From: Sphingomonas pokkalii
Lineage (GTDB): Bacteria; Pseudomonadota; Alphaproteobacteria; Sphingomonadales; Sphingomonadaceae
Direction of reading: 5' to 3'
DNA: 64,000 nt
Assembly (NCBI RefSeq): GCF_003096275.1
Contig: NZ_QENQ01000001.1
Coordinates: 460,034-524,033 of the forward strand
The translations under genes and the position numbers were made by a program. The notes beneath the pieces were generated by a model. That model had not been told where the DNA came from. It saw nothing but the letters and a program-made list of their open reading frames with translations, and searched no databases. Position 1 is the first letter of the stretch. Each line of letters starts with the position of its first letter. Shown here one piece after another: positions 35,816 through 44,689 of the stretch.

Positions 35816-36769
35816 TCAGTGGCGGAGTCCGGCCTTGCTCAGCCGGCGGTAGAAGGTCGCCCGGCCGATGCCGAGCATCCGCGCCGCAGCACTCGCATTG
35901 CCGCCGGCCCGCGCCAGTGCCTGGCGCAGTACCGCGCGATCCGCATCGTCGAACGACGGCGCGGCGCCGTCGCCGAGCAGCGATTCCAGCGGTTGCGGAT
36001 GGGCGAGCGCGTTTGCCCCCAGCCCCAGGCGCAGCCGCGCGCCGCGGCTGGCGCCCACCACCAGGTCGTCGCGATCCACGGCGAGCAACGCGGTGCCCGT
36101 AGCCGCCTCGTCGGCGAGGAACAGGATGCGGCGATCGGCGAAATGGCGGCAGAAATAATCGCGCTCGATCCGCCGCGCGGCATCGCGCACCAGCGAAGCG
36201 ATCATCTCCGCCAGCGCCGGGCCATGGTCCGCCCGGCAGCTCGACACGTCGAGCGCGGCGACCAGCCGGCCTTCGGGATCATGGACCGGCGCATCCATGC
36301 AACTGATGCCGATGTTGCGGCTGGCGAAATGCTGGTCGCGGTGGATGATCACCGGCTGGTCCTCGAACAGGCAAGTGCCGATGCCGTTGGTACCCTCCTC
36401 CGCCTCGCCCCAGCGCGCGCCCTCGACCAGCCCGGCGCGGGTGAAGGCATCGACATCGCCGGGGCCGGCGCGGGTCTCGAGGATCACACCTTCGGCATCG
36501 CTGAGTACCACGCCGCAGCCGCTGCGGCCGACGGTGCGGAACATCTCGTCGAGCACCGGCGCGGCTACCGCCAGCAGCGGCTGGTGGAGCGTCCGCCGCT
36601 CGGCCAGCGCGGCACCGTCGATGCGTTCCCGCGCGCCCGCCTCCGGATCGAGCTTATGATGCAGCGCCGATCGACACCAGGAAGCGGCAAGCGGCGACAC
36701 CGCCGCGCTGCTCGGCGAGCGGACGGCATCGAACACGATATCGGCATGGCGCGGCGGCTGGGCGGGCAT
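35816..36769 (-). CDS. AcoR-like GAF/Fis regulator lacking the AAA+ domain
   Basis: The 317-residue protein has a GAF-type sensor (about residues 60-170: GCGVVLSDAEGVILETRAG, EGTNGIGTCLFEDQPV, NIGISCMDAPVHDPEGRL) and a C-terminal Fis helix-turn-helix (LRQALARAGGNASAAARMLGI, GRATFYRRLSKAG). The N-terminal SWCRSALHHKLDP is typical of AcoR-family regulators. The central AAA+ ATPase with Walker motifs and GAFTGA is missing, so it probably cannot activate sigma-54 polymerase. Start 36769 follows CGGAG. It precedes aldB and likely controls it. Confidence 0.85.
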   Translation of the reverse strand: MPAQPPRHADIVFDAVRSPSSAAVSPLAASWCRSALHHKLDPEAGARERIDGAALAERRTLHQPLLAVAAPVLDEMFRTVGRSGCGVVLSDAEGVILETRAGPGDVDAFTRAGLVEGARWGEAEEGTNGIGTCLFEDQPVIIHRDQHFASRNIGISCMDAPVHDPEGRLVAALDVSSCRADHGPALAEMIASLVRDAARRIERDYFCRHFADRRILFLADEAATGTALLAVDRDDLVVGASRGARLRLGLGANALAHPQPLESLLGDGAAPSFDDADRAVLRQALARAGGNASAAARMLGIGRATFYRRLSKAGLRH

Positions 36770-36830
36770 CGGCGACTCCGTATTGCGGCAATGCTGCGCC
36801 CGATGCTGCGCACCCGTCAAGGTCGCGGGG

Positions 36831-38000
36831 TCAGCCCCGGCGGCGATGGCCCAGCTGGAGCAGCGCCGCCATCGCCGAGAACCCGCCGCCGAGCAGCGCC
36901 ACGCCGGTCCAGCCGCCGGCGCCCCAGGCCAGTGTCGCCGTCGCCGATCCGCCCGCCCCGCCGAGGAACATGGATCCCATCAGCACGGTGTTGAGCCGGG
37001 CCCGCGCCTCGGGCTGCAGCGCGAATACGATATGCTGGTTGGAAACCAGCGCGCTCTGCACCGCGAAGTCGAGCAGGATCACCCCGATCGCCAGCGCGGC
37101 GATGCTTGCCCAGAGCCCGAAGATCGCCCAGCTGATCACCGCCAGCAGCGCGCCGGCGAGCACCACGCGCTGCGGTCCGCTGCGATCGGCGATGCGGCCC
37201 GACAGCGGTGCACCCAGGATACCCGCCGCGCCGACCACGCCGAACAGCCCGGCCACGTCCGCGCCCAGCCGGAACTGCGGCGATTGCAGATAGAGCGCGA
37301 GGATCGTCCAGAAGGCGGTGAACCCCGCGAACAGCAGCGCCTGCGTGGTCGCTGCCAGCCGCAGCGGCGCGAACGCGACCCAGAGATGCGCCAGCGACCG
37401 CAGCAGCGCGCCATAGCCGAGCCCGGATTCGGGTTCGCTGCGCGGCAGCCGCCATGCCATCACTGCTGCGGCACCCAGCGCCAGCGGAACCCCCAGCCAG
37501 AACATCTCTCGCCAGCCGGCATGGGTGCCGACAAAGCCGGAGAGCGTGCGGCTGAGCAGGATACCGCAGAGCAGCCCGGCCATCACCATGCCCACCGTCT
37601 GTCCGCGCCGTGCCGGATCGGCGAGATGCGCGGCAAAGGGCACGATCTGCTGCGCCACCGTCGCCGCGGCGCCGACGAGCAGGGAGGCACCGATCAGCAT
37701 CCAGGCATTGGGCGCCAGCGCTGCCGCCACCAGCGCACCCGCCAGCACCAGGAACTGCAGCACGATCAGCCGCTTGCGCTCGTGCAGGTCGCCCAGCGGC
37801 ACGAGCAGGAACAGCCCCGTCGCATAGCCCAGCTGGGTCGCGGTCGGCACCAGCCCCGCGGGCTGGCCGGGCAGGTCGCGCTCGATGATGCCGAGCAGCG
37901 GCTGGTTGTAATAGATATTGGCCACGGCGATGCCTGCCGCCGCCGCCATCGCGAAGGTCAGGCCGCGGCCGAGCCGCTGGGGTGCGTATGATTCGTTCAA
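36831..38000 (-). CDS. MFS transporter (drug-efflux/sugar-efflux-like)
   Basis: This is a 389-residue, 12-helix major facilitator protein. An early AVANIYYNQPLLGII segment, the motif-A-like loop GDLHERKRLIVLQ between helices 2 and 3, and its repeat GRIADRSGPQRVVL in the second half are clear. These features fit the YnfM/AraJ-type efflux branch. I place the start at TTG 38000 (NESYAPQRLGRGL) because AAGGAG lies eight bases upstream; longer in-frame starts (38084, 38150) would overlap the preceding CDF gene and lack a ribosome-binding site. The substrate is unknown. Confidence 0.85.
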   Translation of the reverse strand: MNESYAPQRLGRGLTFAMAAAAGIAVANIYYNQPLLGIIERDLPGQPAGLVPTATQLGYATGLFLLVPLGDLHERKRLIVLQFLVLAGALVAAALAPNAWMLIGASLLVGAAATVAQQIVPFAAHLADPARRGQTVGMVMAGLLCGILLSRTLSGFVGTHAGWREMFWLGVPLALGAAAVMAWRLPRSEPESGLGYGALLRSLAHLWVAFAPLRLAATTQALLFAGFTAFWTILALYLQSPQFRLGADVAGLFGVVGAAGILGAPLSGRIADRSGPQRVVLAGALLAVISWAIFGLWASIAALAIGVILLDFAVQSALVSNQHIVFALQPEARARLNTVLMGSMFLGGAGGSATATLAWGAGGWTGVALLGGGFSAMAALLQLGHRRRG

Positions 38001-38055
38001 AGCGGCGACTCCTTGGGCGTCCGCTTGCGCAGATAGGGAACGCAACGCCAGGCTG

Positions 38056-38988
38056 TTACTGTCCGATGGTTTGGGATCCGCCATCGTCCAGCAGATTGGT
38101 CTCGGCCATCGCATTGTCCGGTTCGTCGACATGGCCGTCCGGATCGACATGGATCAGAATTTCGGTGTCCGGAAACGCTTCGCCCAGCGCCGCTTCCAGC
38201 CGCTCGACCACCTCGTGCGCTTCGGCGATCGTCATGCTGGGGCGCATGCTGACGTGAAACTGCACGAAATCGCGATTGCCGCTGGTGCGGGTGCGCAGGT
38301 CGTGCAGGCTGTTCAGCTCGGGATGGGTGGCGGCGATCTCTACGAAGCGGCGGCGCTTCTCCTCGGGCCATTCGCGGTCCATCAACTGGTCGATCGCCGC
38401 GATCGAGGCGCGCCACGCGCCCCAGAGCAGCCAGAAGGCGATGGCGATGCCGAACACCGGATCGGCGCCGGTCAGGCCCAGATAGCTTTCGCACACCAGC
38501 GCGGCGATCACCGCGGCGTTCAGATACAGGTCCGAACTGTAATGGATGCTGTCTGTGGTGATCGCGATCGATCCGGTGCGGCGGATCACCGAACGCTGAT
38601 ATCGCGTCAGCGCCAGCGTCACCAGGATCGCGATGACGGATACGGCGATACCATCGGCCGGATGCGCGCTGGTCGCGTTCTGCACCAGCCGCTGCACCGC
38701 GCGGAGCAGGATCGCAAAGCCCGAAATCGCGATGATCGCCACCTGGAACAGCGCCGCCAGCGCTTCGGCCTTGCCATGGCCGAAGCGATGCTTCTCGTCC
38801 GCCGGCTGAGCCGCCCAGTGCACCCCGCCGAGCGTTACCAGCGAGGCGACCAGGTCCAGACCCGAATCGGCCAGGCTCGCCAGTACCGCCACCGATCCGG
38901 TCTTGATCGCCGCATAGGATTTGATCGCGCCCAGGAAGAGCGCGCAGCATACGCTGGCGATCGCCGCGCGGCGGGCGAGGTTGGTCAC
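38056..38988 (-). CDS. Cation diffusion facilitator (FieF-like metal exporter)
   Basis: The 310-residue CDF protein exports divalent metals such as Fe2+, Zn2+ or Mn2+ against protons. There are six helices. The metal site uses Asp residues in ADSGLDLVASL and the HxxxD motif in DSIHYSSDLYLN, and HRFGHGKAEALAAL follows helix 2. The cytoplasmic C-terminal domain shows LHDLRTRTSG, FVQFHVSM, AHEVVERLE and ILIHVDPDG. The start is GTG 38988, sharing GTGA with the pdxH stop. Specificity cannot be read from the sequence. Confidence 0.9.
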   Translation of the reverse strand: MTNLARRAAIASVCCALFLGAIKSYAAIKTGSVAVLASLADSGLDLVASLVTLGGVHWAAQPADEKHRFGHGKAEALAALFQVAIIAISGFAILLRAVQRLVQNATSAHPADGIAVSVIAILVTLALTRYQRSVIRRTGSIAITTDSIHYSSDLYLNAAVIAALVCESYLGLTGADPVFGIAIAFWLLWGAWRASIAAIDQLMDREWPEEKRRRFVEIAATHPELNSLHDLRTRTSGNRDFVQFHVSMRPSMTIAEAHEVVERLEAALGEAFPDTEILIHVDPDGHVDEPDNAMAETNLLDDGGSQTIGQ

Positions 38989-39563
38989 GGGAACAACATG
39001 CCTTCCGCCCAACCGTCGTGGGTGCGGGTGAACACGCGGCGCTCGTGCAGGCGATGCTCGCGGTCGAGCCAGAATTCGATCCGCTCGGGCGTCACCCGGT
39101 AGCCGCCCCAATGCGGCGGTCTCGGTACCGGTTGTCCTTCGAACCGCGCCTGCACTTCGGCGAAGCGGGCCTCGAAAGTGGCGCGGGCATCGAGCGGGCG
39201 TGACTGGTCGGATGCCCATGCACCGAGTTGCGAATCGCGGCTGCGGCTCGCGAAATAGGCGTCCGATTCTGCATCGCTGGCGAAGCTGACCGGCCCTTCG
39301 ATGCGGATCTGCCGGCGCAGCGACTTCCAGTGGAAGAGGAGTGCGACATGGGGATTGGCGGCCAGGTCGCCGGCCTTGCGGCTCTCGCGATTGGTATAGA
39401 AGACGAAGCCGCGTTCGTCATAGCCCTTCAGCAGCACCATGCGCACCGAAGGGTGGCCCTCGGCATCTGCCGTCGCCAGCGCCACCGCGTTGGAATCGTT
39501 CAATTCGGTAGTGCGCGCCTCGGTGTACCAGTCGTGGAACAGCGCAAAAGGATCGGTGCTCAT
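38985..39563 (-). CDS. pdxH: Pyridoxamine 5'-phosphate oxidase
   Basis: PdxH is an FMN enzyme that oxidises PNP or PMP to pyridoxal 5'-phosphate. The 192-residue protein shows the substrate and FMN motifs RMVLLKGYDERGFVFYTN, SRKAGDLAANP, LLFHWKSLRRQIRIEG and the C-terminal PPHWGGYRVTPERIEFW with RLHERR. The length is typical. It is divergent from ku, 97 bases away, and coupled to the CDF exporter gene. Confidence 0.96.
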   Translation of the reverse strand: MSTDPFALFHDWYTEARTTELNDSNAVALATADAEGHPSVRMVLLKGYDERGFVFYTNRESRKAGDLAANPHVALLFHWKSLRRQIRIEGPVSFASDAESDAYFASRSRDSQLGAWASDQSRPLDARATFEARFAEVQARFEGQPVPRPPHWGGYRVTPERIEFWLDREHRLHERRVFTRTHDGWAEGMLFP

Positions 39564-39660
39564 GGGGGTTGCCTCTACAGCCTAAACGCCGCCGTTGCGA
39601 TGGGCGGAACATGACGTCCTTTGGGGAATTGAATCGGCCCGGCAACGAGGAGACTTCCGC

Positions 39661-40512
39661 ATGGCCGCGCGCGCCTATTGGCAGGGACAGATCCGGCTGG
39701 CCCTCGTTTCGATTCCTGTCGAGATCTACACTGCCACCAAATCCGGCGCACAGATCGCGTTCCACCAGATCCACGCGCCGAGCGGCCAGCGGATAAAGTA
39801 TGAGAAGGTGGCCCCCGGCGTCGGCGCGGTCGAGCCCGACGAGATCGTGAAGGGCTACGAGATCGAGAAGGGCGAATATGTCCTGCTCGACCAGGACGAG
39901 ATCGATGCGGTGAAGCTCGAATCGAAGAAGACGCTGGAACTCACCCAGTTCGTCGATGCCGACGATATCGACGTGCTCTATTACGAGCGGCCCTATTTCG
40001 TCGTGCCGGCGGACGACCTGGCGGAGGAAGCCTTCATCGTACTGCGCGAGGCGCTGCGGCGGGCGCGCAAGGTGGGGCTGGGCCAGCTCGCGATGCGCGG
40101 CCGCGAATATGTCGTCAGCCTCAAGCCCTGCGGGCGCGGTATGATCCTCGAGACGCTGCGCTATGCCGATGAAGTGCAGAAGGCGCAGGGCTATTTCCGC
40201 GAGATCCCCGATGCCGATCCCGATCCCGAACTGCTCGACTTGGCCCAGACGCTGATCGAGAAGAAATCGGGCAGGTTTGACCCCAAGGGCTTTCACGATC
40301 GCTATGTCGATGCGCTGCGCAGCCTGATCGAGAAGAAGAAGAAGGCCAAGGGCGCGAAGATCATCGAAGATCCCGACAAGGCCGAGCCGCGCGGATCGAA
40401 CGTCGTGGATCTGATGGCAGCGCTCAAGAAATCGCTGGGACCCGAGGTCAAGGCGAAGGCCACGCCCAAAAAGGCTCCGCCGAAGAAACCGGCGGCGAAG
40501 AAACGTGCCTGA
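39661..40512 (+). CDS. ku: Non-homologous end-joining protein Ku
   Basis: Bacterial Ku is a homodimeric ring that binds double-strand DNA ends and recruits LigD. The 283-residue protein starts AARAYWQGQIRLALVSIPV and shows YEIEKGEYVLLDQDEID, LYYERPYFVVP, AMRGREYVVSLKP and LETLRYADEV. The C-terminus is a Lys/Pro/Ala-rich tail (KAKATPKKAPPKKPAAKKRA), common in alphaproteobacterial Ku and thought to aid DNA binding. Start 39661 has GAGGAG upstream. It overlaps ligD by eight bases. Confidence 0.96.
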   Translation: MAARAYWQGQIRLALVSIPVEIYTATKSGAQIAFHQIHAPSGQRIKYEKVAPGVGAVEPDEIVKGYEIEKGEYVLLDQDEIDAVKLESKKTLELTQFVDADDIDVLYYERPYFVVPADDLAEEAFIVLREALRRARKVGLGQLAMRGREYVVSLKPCGRGMILETLRYADEVQKAQGYFREIPDADPDPELLDLAQTLIEKKSGRFDPKGFHDRYVDALRSLIEKKKKAKGAKIIEDPDKAEPRGSNVVDLMAALKKSLGPEVKAKATPKKAPPKKPAAKKRA

Positions 40513-43057
40513 GCCCGGCAGCCTCGCCCGCTACCATGCCAAGCGCGACTTCGCGAAGACGTCGGAGCCTGCCGGCACGGTCGCCAAGGGCAGCGGCAAC
40601 CGCTTTCTGGTCCAGAAACATGATGCGACGCGTCTCCATTGGGATTTCCGTCTGGAAGTGGACGGCGTGCTCAAGAGCTGGGCGGTGACGCGCGGCCCCA
40701 GCCTCGACCCCGACGAGAAGCGGCTGGCGGTGCGGACCGAGGATCATCCGCTCTCCTATGCCGATTTCGAAGGCACCATCCCCAAGGGCGAATATGGCGG
40801 CGGCACCGTGATGCTGTGGGACAGCGGCACCTGGGAGCCGATCCCGGGCAAGCGCGCCGAGGACCTGGACAAGGGGCATCTCCATTTCGTGTTGCACGGG
40901 CATCGGATGCAGGGCGAATGGTTGCTGATCCGGCTGAAGCCGAGGGGTAAGGAAAAGGCTGAGAACTGGCTGCTCCGCAAGATCGACGATGGGTTTGCGG
41001 GCGCCACGGACGAACTGGTGGAAACCGGGCTGACCAGCGTCACGACCGGCCGCACGATGCAGGAGATCGCCGAGGGCGCCAAACCCGAGCACGTCGAGGG
41101 GCGGAACCGACCCGCCCTCCATCGTCATCCCCGCGAAGGCGGGGATCCATTAGCAAAGCGCTCAGCAGCAGGAGCCGAGACGCCTCCGTCAATGGATTCC
41201 CGCCTTCGCGGGAGTGACAAAGGTGAAATCGGTGCACGGTCCCGTAAAAAGCCCAAGGCGCCACCGTTCCAGCAACCCCAGCGCGCCACGCTGGTCGACA
41301 CCGTCCCCACCGGCAACCAGTGGCTCCACGAGATCAAATATGACGGCTATCGCGCGCTGATCGCCACCGGCACGGGCGGGCCCAGACTCTATACGCGCTC
41401 CGGCCTCGACTGGACCGAGCGATTCCCCGGCATCGCCGAAGCCGCTGCGACGCTGCCGCCGGGCGCGCTGCTCGACGGCGAGATCGTCGCGATGAAAGAC
41501 GGCAAGCCTGATTTCTCGACGCTGCAGGAGGCGATTTCCGCCGGCGGCGGGGGGCTGATCTGCTTCGCCTTCGATTTGCTCGCCGAAGCCGGCGAGGACC
41601 TGACGGCGCTTCCCCAGCTGGAGCGCAAGGAACGGCTGCGTTCGCTACTCGACGGCGCTGACGATCGCATCCGCTTCTCCGAGCATGTCCTTGGCCAGGG
41701 CGAAAAGCTGTTCGCGGCAATGTGCCGTGACCGGTTCGAGGGCGTCGTGTCCAAGCGCGCTGATGCGCCCTATCGCGGTACGCGCAGCAAGGTGTGGCTG
41801 AAGATCAAATGCACCCATCGCCAGGAATTCGTGATCCTGGGCTGGATTCCCTCCACCGCGCGGGGCCGGGAGTTCAAGTCGCTGCTGCTTGGCCTGAACG
41901 GCCGGGATGGGCTGGTCTATGCCGGCAAAGTCGGTACGGGCTTCGACCGCGAGACGCTGCGCTCCCTGCGCGAGCGCCTCGACCAGCGCGCCACCGACAT
42001 GCCCGCCGCCAAAGTGCCCCGCCCCGAGGCGCGCGGTGCGCACTGGGTACAGCCCGAACTGGTCGCGGAGGTGGCCTTTGCGGAGTTCACTGCCGAGAAG
42101 GTGGTGCGCCATGCAAGTTTCCTGGGGCTACGCGAGGACAAGGCGGCCGATGCCGTGGTCGCCGAAGAGCCGGCGGCCCTGCCCGAGACCGCAGCCAGCA
42201 CGATCAAGATCAGCAGCCGTGACCGCGTGATCTTCCCCGAATCGAAGCTTACCAAGGGCGATCTCGCCGACTATTACGCCGCCGTCGCGCCGATCGCGCT
42301 CCCTTGGCTCGCCGATCGCCCGATCAGCCTGGTCCGCTGCCCGCAAGGCCGCGCCAGGCAATGCTTCTTCCAGAAGCATGATGCCGGCAGCTTCGGCGAG
42401 CAGGTCCACCATGTCGACATTCGCGAAAAGGACGGATCGACCGAGCCCTATCTCTACCTCTCCGACGCCGACGGCATGCTCGCCTGCGTGCAGATGGGCA
42501 CGATCGAATTCCATGGCTGGGGATCGCGCGTCGGCGATGTCGAGAAGCCCGATCGGCTGGTGTTCGATCTGGACCCGGACGAGGGACTCGACTTCGCCGC
42601 GGTGAAGAAGGCCGCGGCGTATCTGAAGGAGCAGCTCGCCGAAATCGGCCTCACCAGTTGGCCGATGCTATCCGGCGGCAAGGGCGTGCATGTGGTGGTG
42701 CCGCTGGTGCCAAGGGCGGAGTGGCCGGCCGCGAAGAGCTTCTGCGAACGCTTCGCCAAGGCGCTGGCGCAGGCCGAGCCTGACCGCTTCACCGCCAATC
42801 TTAAAAAGATAAGCCGCACCGGCCGCATCTTCATCGACTATCTGCGCAACCAGCGCGGGGCGACGGCGGTGCTGCCCTATGTCGCCCGCGCGCGGGCAAA
42901 TGCGCCGGTCGCCGCGCCTGTCACCTGGAGCGAGCTGCGCACCATCGACAGCGCGGGCACCTTCACCATCCGCGACGCCGATGCGCTGATCGCACGCGCC
43001 GCCAGCCGCGCGCTGCGGGGCTGGGGCACCGCCGACCAGACGCTCCCCGATCTGTAA
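40505..43057 (+). CDS. ligD: ATP-dependent DNA ligase D
   Basis: LigD is the three-domain end-joining enzyme of 850 residues. The phosphoesterase is at about 1-165 (QKHDATRLHWDFRLE, IPKGEYGGGTVMLWD), the ligase at about 250-535 with nucleotidyl lysine in HEIKYDGYRAL and FEGVVSKRADAPY, and the primase-polymerase at about 560-850 (SLVRCPQGRARQCFFQKH, VFDLDPDEG, SGGKGVHVVVPL). Start GTG 40505 lies inside the ku tail. Residues about 207-238 are encoded by a copy of the window's family A palindromic repeat, read in frame (HRHPREGGDP ... SMDSRLRGSD). It falls in the linker between phosphoesterase and ligase, so function is probably kept. Confidence 0.95.
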   Translation: MPEPGSLARYHAKRDFAKTSEPAGTVAKGSGNRFLVQKHDATRLHWDFRLEVDGVLKSWAVTRGPSLDPDEKRLAVRTEDHPLSYADFEGTIPKGEYGGGTVMLWDSGTWEPIPGKRAEDLDKGHLHFVLHGHRMQGEWLLIRLKPRGKEKAENWLLRKIDDGFAGATDELVETGLTSVTTGRTMQEIAEGAKPEHVEGRNRPALHRHPREGGDPLAKRSAAGAETPPSMDSRLRGSDKGEIGARSRKKPKAPPFQQPQRATLVDTVPTGNQWLHEIKYDGYRALIATGTGGPRLYTRSGLDWTERFPGIAEAAATLPPGALLDGEIVAMKDGKPDFSTLQEAISAGGGGLICFAFDLLAEAGEDLTALPQLERKERLRSLLDGADDRIRFSEHVLGQGEKLFAAMCRDRFEGVVSKRADAPYRGTRSKVWLKIKCTHRQEFVILGWIPSTARGREFKSLLLGLNGRDGLVYAGKVGTGFDRETLRSLRERLDQRATDMPAAKVPRPEARGAHWVQPELVAEVAFAEFTAEKVVRHASFLGLREDKAADAVVAEEPAALPETAASTIKISSRDRVIFPESKLTKGDLADYYAAVAPIALPWLADRPISLVRCPQGRARQCFFQKHDAGSFGEQVHHVDIREKDGSTEPYLYLSDADGMLACVQMGTIEFHGWGSRVGDVEKPDRLVFDLDPDEGLDFAAVKKAAAYLKEQLAEIGLTSWPMLSGGKGVHVVVPLVPRAEWPAAKSFCERFAKALAQAEPDRFTANLKKISRTGRIFIDYLRNQRGATAVLPYVARARANAPVAAPVTWSELRTIDSAGTFTIRDADALIARAASRALRGWGTADQTLPDL
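41123..41219. repeat. Palindromic repeat family A, copy 3, inside ligD
   Basis: CGTCATCCCCGC opens and GCGGGAGTGACA closes the element. Arms GGCGGGGATCCATT and AATGGATTCCCGCC match the two intergenic copies. The 97-base unit plus flanks is read through by ligD without a stop or frameshift. Confidence 0.88.
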
Positions 43058-43117
43058 CCTGTCCGTCACGAGAATTTCGCACGCGCGCCTTAGCGGGGCC
43101 TGCGGGAAGGCAGGTCC

Positions 43118-43693
43118 GTGCGCACAGCTTCGTCCGAGATCATCCGCTGGGTGGCGCTGCATGTGGTGCCGCAGGAACCGCAAGTGCGCGGCGCGCTGCG
43201 CCGTGCCGGCGTGGCGGAAGCGGATATCGACGATCTGATCCAGGATGCCTATTGCCGCTTCGCCGCGATGGACAGCATCGCCCATGTCGATCGGCCCGGC
43301 GCCTATTTCATGCAGATGGTGAAGAATCTCTGGCGCGACCAGTTGCGCCGCGCCCGCGTCGTGCGCTTCGAGGAAGTTACGGAAATTGCGACCTGGCTCG
43401 TCGAAGCAGAGGAACTGGGCGTGGAAGCGGCGGTGGCGGCGCGCGAGCAAATGCGGATGGTGGAGCAGTTGCTCGCCGATCTGCCCGAGCGATGCCGCAC
43501 CATCTTCACGCTCAAGCGAATCGAAGGGCTGCCGCAACGAGAGATTGCGCGGCGGCTCGGGGTAAGTGAAAGCATCGTCGAGAACGATGTGCAGAAGGCG
43601 CTCCGGAGCATCCAGCGCGCGGTACGGACCGAGGGGTTCGAGAAGGAAGAATTGGGCGTTGGCGAACCGCGGCAAACCCGCATCCCGGCTTGA
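43118..43693 (+). CDS. FecI-type ECF sigma factor
   Basis: This 191-residue extracytoplasmic-function sigma factor has region 2 around 20-85 (DIDDLIQDAYCRF, RPGAYFMQMVKNLWRDQLRR) and region 4 around 115-170 (LPERCRTIFTLKRIEGLPQREIARRLGVS, split as LPERCRTIFTLKRIEGL and QREIARRLGVSESIVE). Start GTG 43118 follows GGGAAGGCAGG. Overlap of 35 bases with the FecR gene and linkage to a TonB receptor make it a cell-surface signalling sigma. It likely drives the receptor-phosphatase genes. Confidence 0.92.
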   Translation: MRTASSEIIRWVALHVVPQEPQVRGALRRAGVAEADIDDLIQDAYCRFAAMDSIAHVDRPGAYFMQMVKNLWRDQLRRARVVRFEEVTEIATWLVEAEELGVEAAVAAREQMRMVEQLLADLPERCRTIFTLKRIEGLPQREIARRLGVSESIVENDVQKALRSIQRAVRTEGFEKEELGVGEPRQTRIPA

Positions 43694-44654
43694 AGACGAG
43701 GCTGCCCGCTGGGCGGCCCGGATAGACGCATCGCCCGAAACCAGCCCCGCCGGCCTCGATCGCTGGCTGCGCGCCGACCCCGTGCATCCCGGTGCGCTGC
43801 TGCGCGCACAGGCGACGCTGGCGATGCTGGGCGGCACGGCACCCGAAGCACTGGCGCTGGAAGAAAAGGCGCCCGCCCGCCGCCGCTGGCTGCTCGGCGG
43901 CGCAGCGGCGGCGCTGGCCGCGTCGATCGCCACCGCCGCACTGCTGCTGCCGGCACGCGGCGAGCAGATCCGCACCGGCATCGGCGAGGTCCGCTCGGTC
44001 GCGCTGCACGACGGTTCGTCGCTTGCGGTCGATGCCCGCAGCGCTCTTGTCACCCGGATCGGCCCCGGCGCGCGGACCGTGGCACTCACCGACGGCAAGG
44101 CGCTGTTCCGCGTCCGCCACAATGCCGCCGCGCCGTTCCGCGTCACCGTCGGCGACGTGACGATCACCGATATCGGCACCGTGTTCCAGGTCGACGCCGA
44201 TCGCGCCGCCGGCACGGTGGAAGTGCTGGTGAGCGAAGGGCTGGTGCAGGTCCAGTCCGCCGGCCGCACGCTGCGTCTTGCCGCCGGCCAGCGTGCGCGC
44301 TTCGCGATCGACGGGACGGCAAGCCCCACCGTGGAGCGCATCGACGCGCCCGGCATCGAGCGTGCGCTCGGCTGGACCAGCGGCCGGCTCGACCTCGACG
44401 GTGAAACGCTGGCCGAGGCGGTGGCCGAGCTCAATCGCCACAACCCGCTGCAGATCACCCTCGCCAGCCCGGCGCTTGGCCGCGAGAAGCTGTACGGCGC
44501 CTTCCGCATCGACGATCCCGCCGGCTTCGCCCAGAGCGCGGCGATCGGCCTCGGCACCCGCGCGCGGATCGGCCAGGATGCGATCCTGATCGGCGCCCCG
44601 GAAAAAATTAGCCCCTCGCTAAGGAAATCGCGCCGCCCCCCGTCGAGCCTTTGA
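43659..44654 (+). CDS. FecR-family anti-sigma regulator
   Basis: The 331-residue inner-membrane regulator has a cytoplasmic N-terminal DUF4880-like helix set (DEAARWAARIDASPETSPAGL), one membrane helix at about 65-88 (WLLGGAAAALAASIATAALLL), and the periplasmic FecR domain (RTGIGEVRSVALHDGSSL, VTVGDVTITDIGTVFQVD, VEVLVSEGLVQVQ, LAAGQRARF). A C-terminal STN-like segment (LAEAVAELNRHNPLQITL) contacts the receptor. I choose TTG 43659 behind GAAGGAAG; the upstream in-frame ATG at 43566 would overlap far into the sigma gene. It holds and activates the sigma factor on signal from the receptor. Confidence 0.88.
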   Translation: MANRGKPASRLEDEAARWAARIDASPETSPAGLDRWLRADPVHPGALLRAQATLAMLGGTAPEALALEEKAPARRRWLLGGAAAALAASIATAALLLPARGEQIRTGIGEVRSVALHDGSSLAVDARSALVTRIGPGARTVALTDGKALFRVRHNAAAPFRVTVGDVTITDIGTVFQVDADRAAGTVEVLVSEGLVQVQSAGRTLRLAAGQRARFAIDGTASPTVERIDAPGIERALGWTSGRLDLDGETLAEAVAELNRHNPLQITLASPALGREKLYGAFRIDDPAGFAQSAAIGLGTRARIGQDAILIGAPEKISPSLRKSRRPPSSL

Positions 44655-44689
44655 CAACCGAGCCATTCCGGCTCCGGGGGGTGGAAGAC

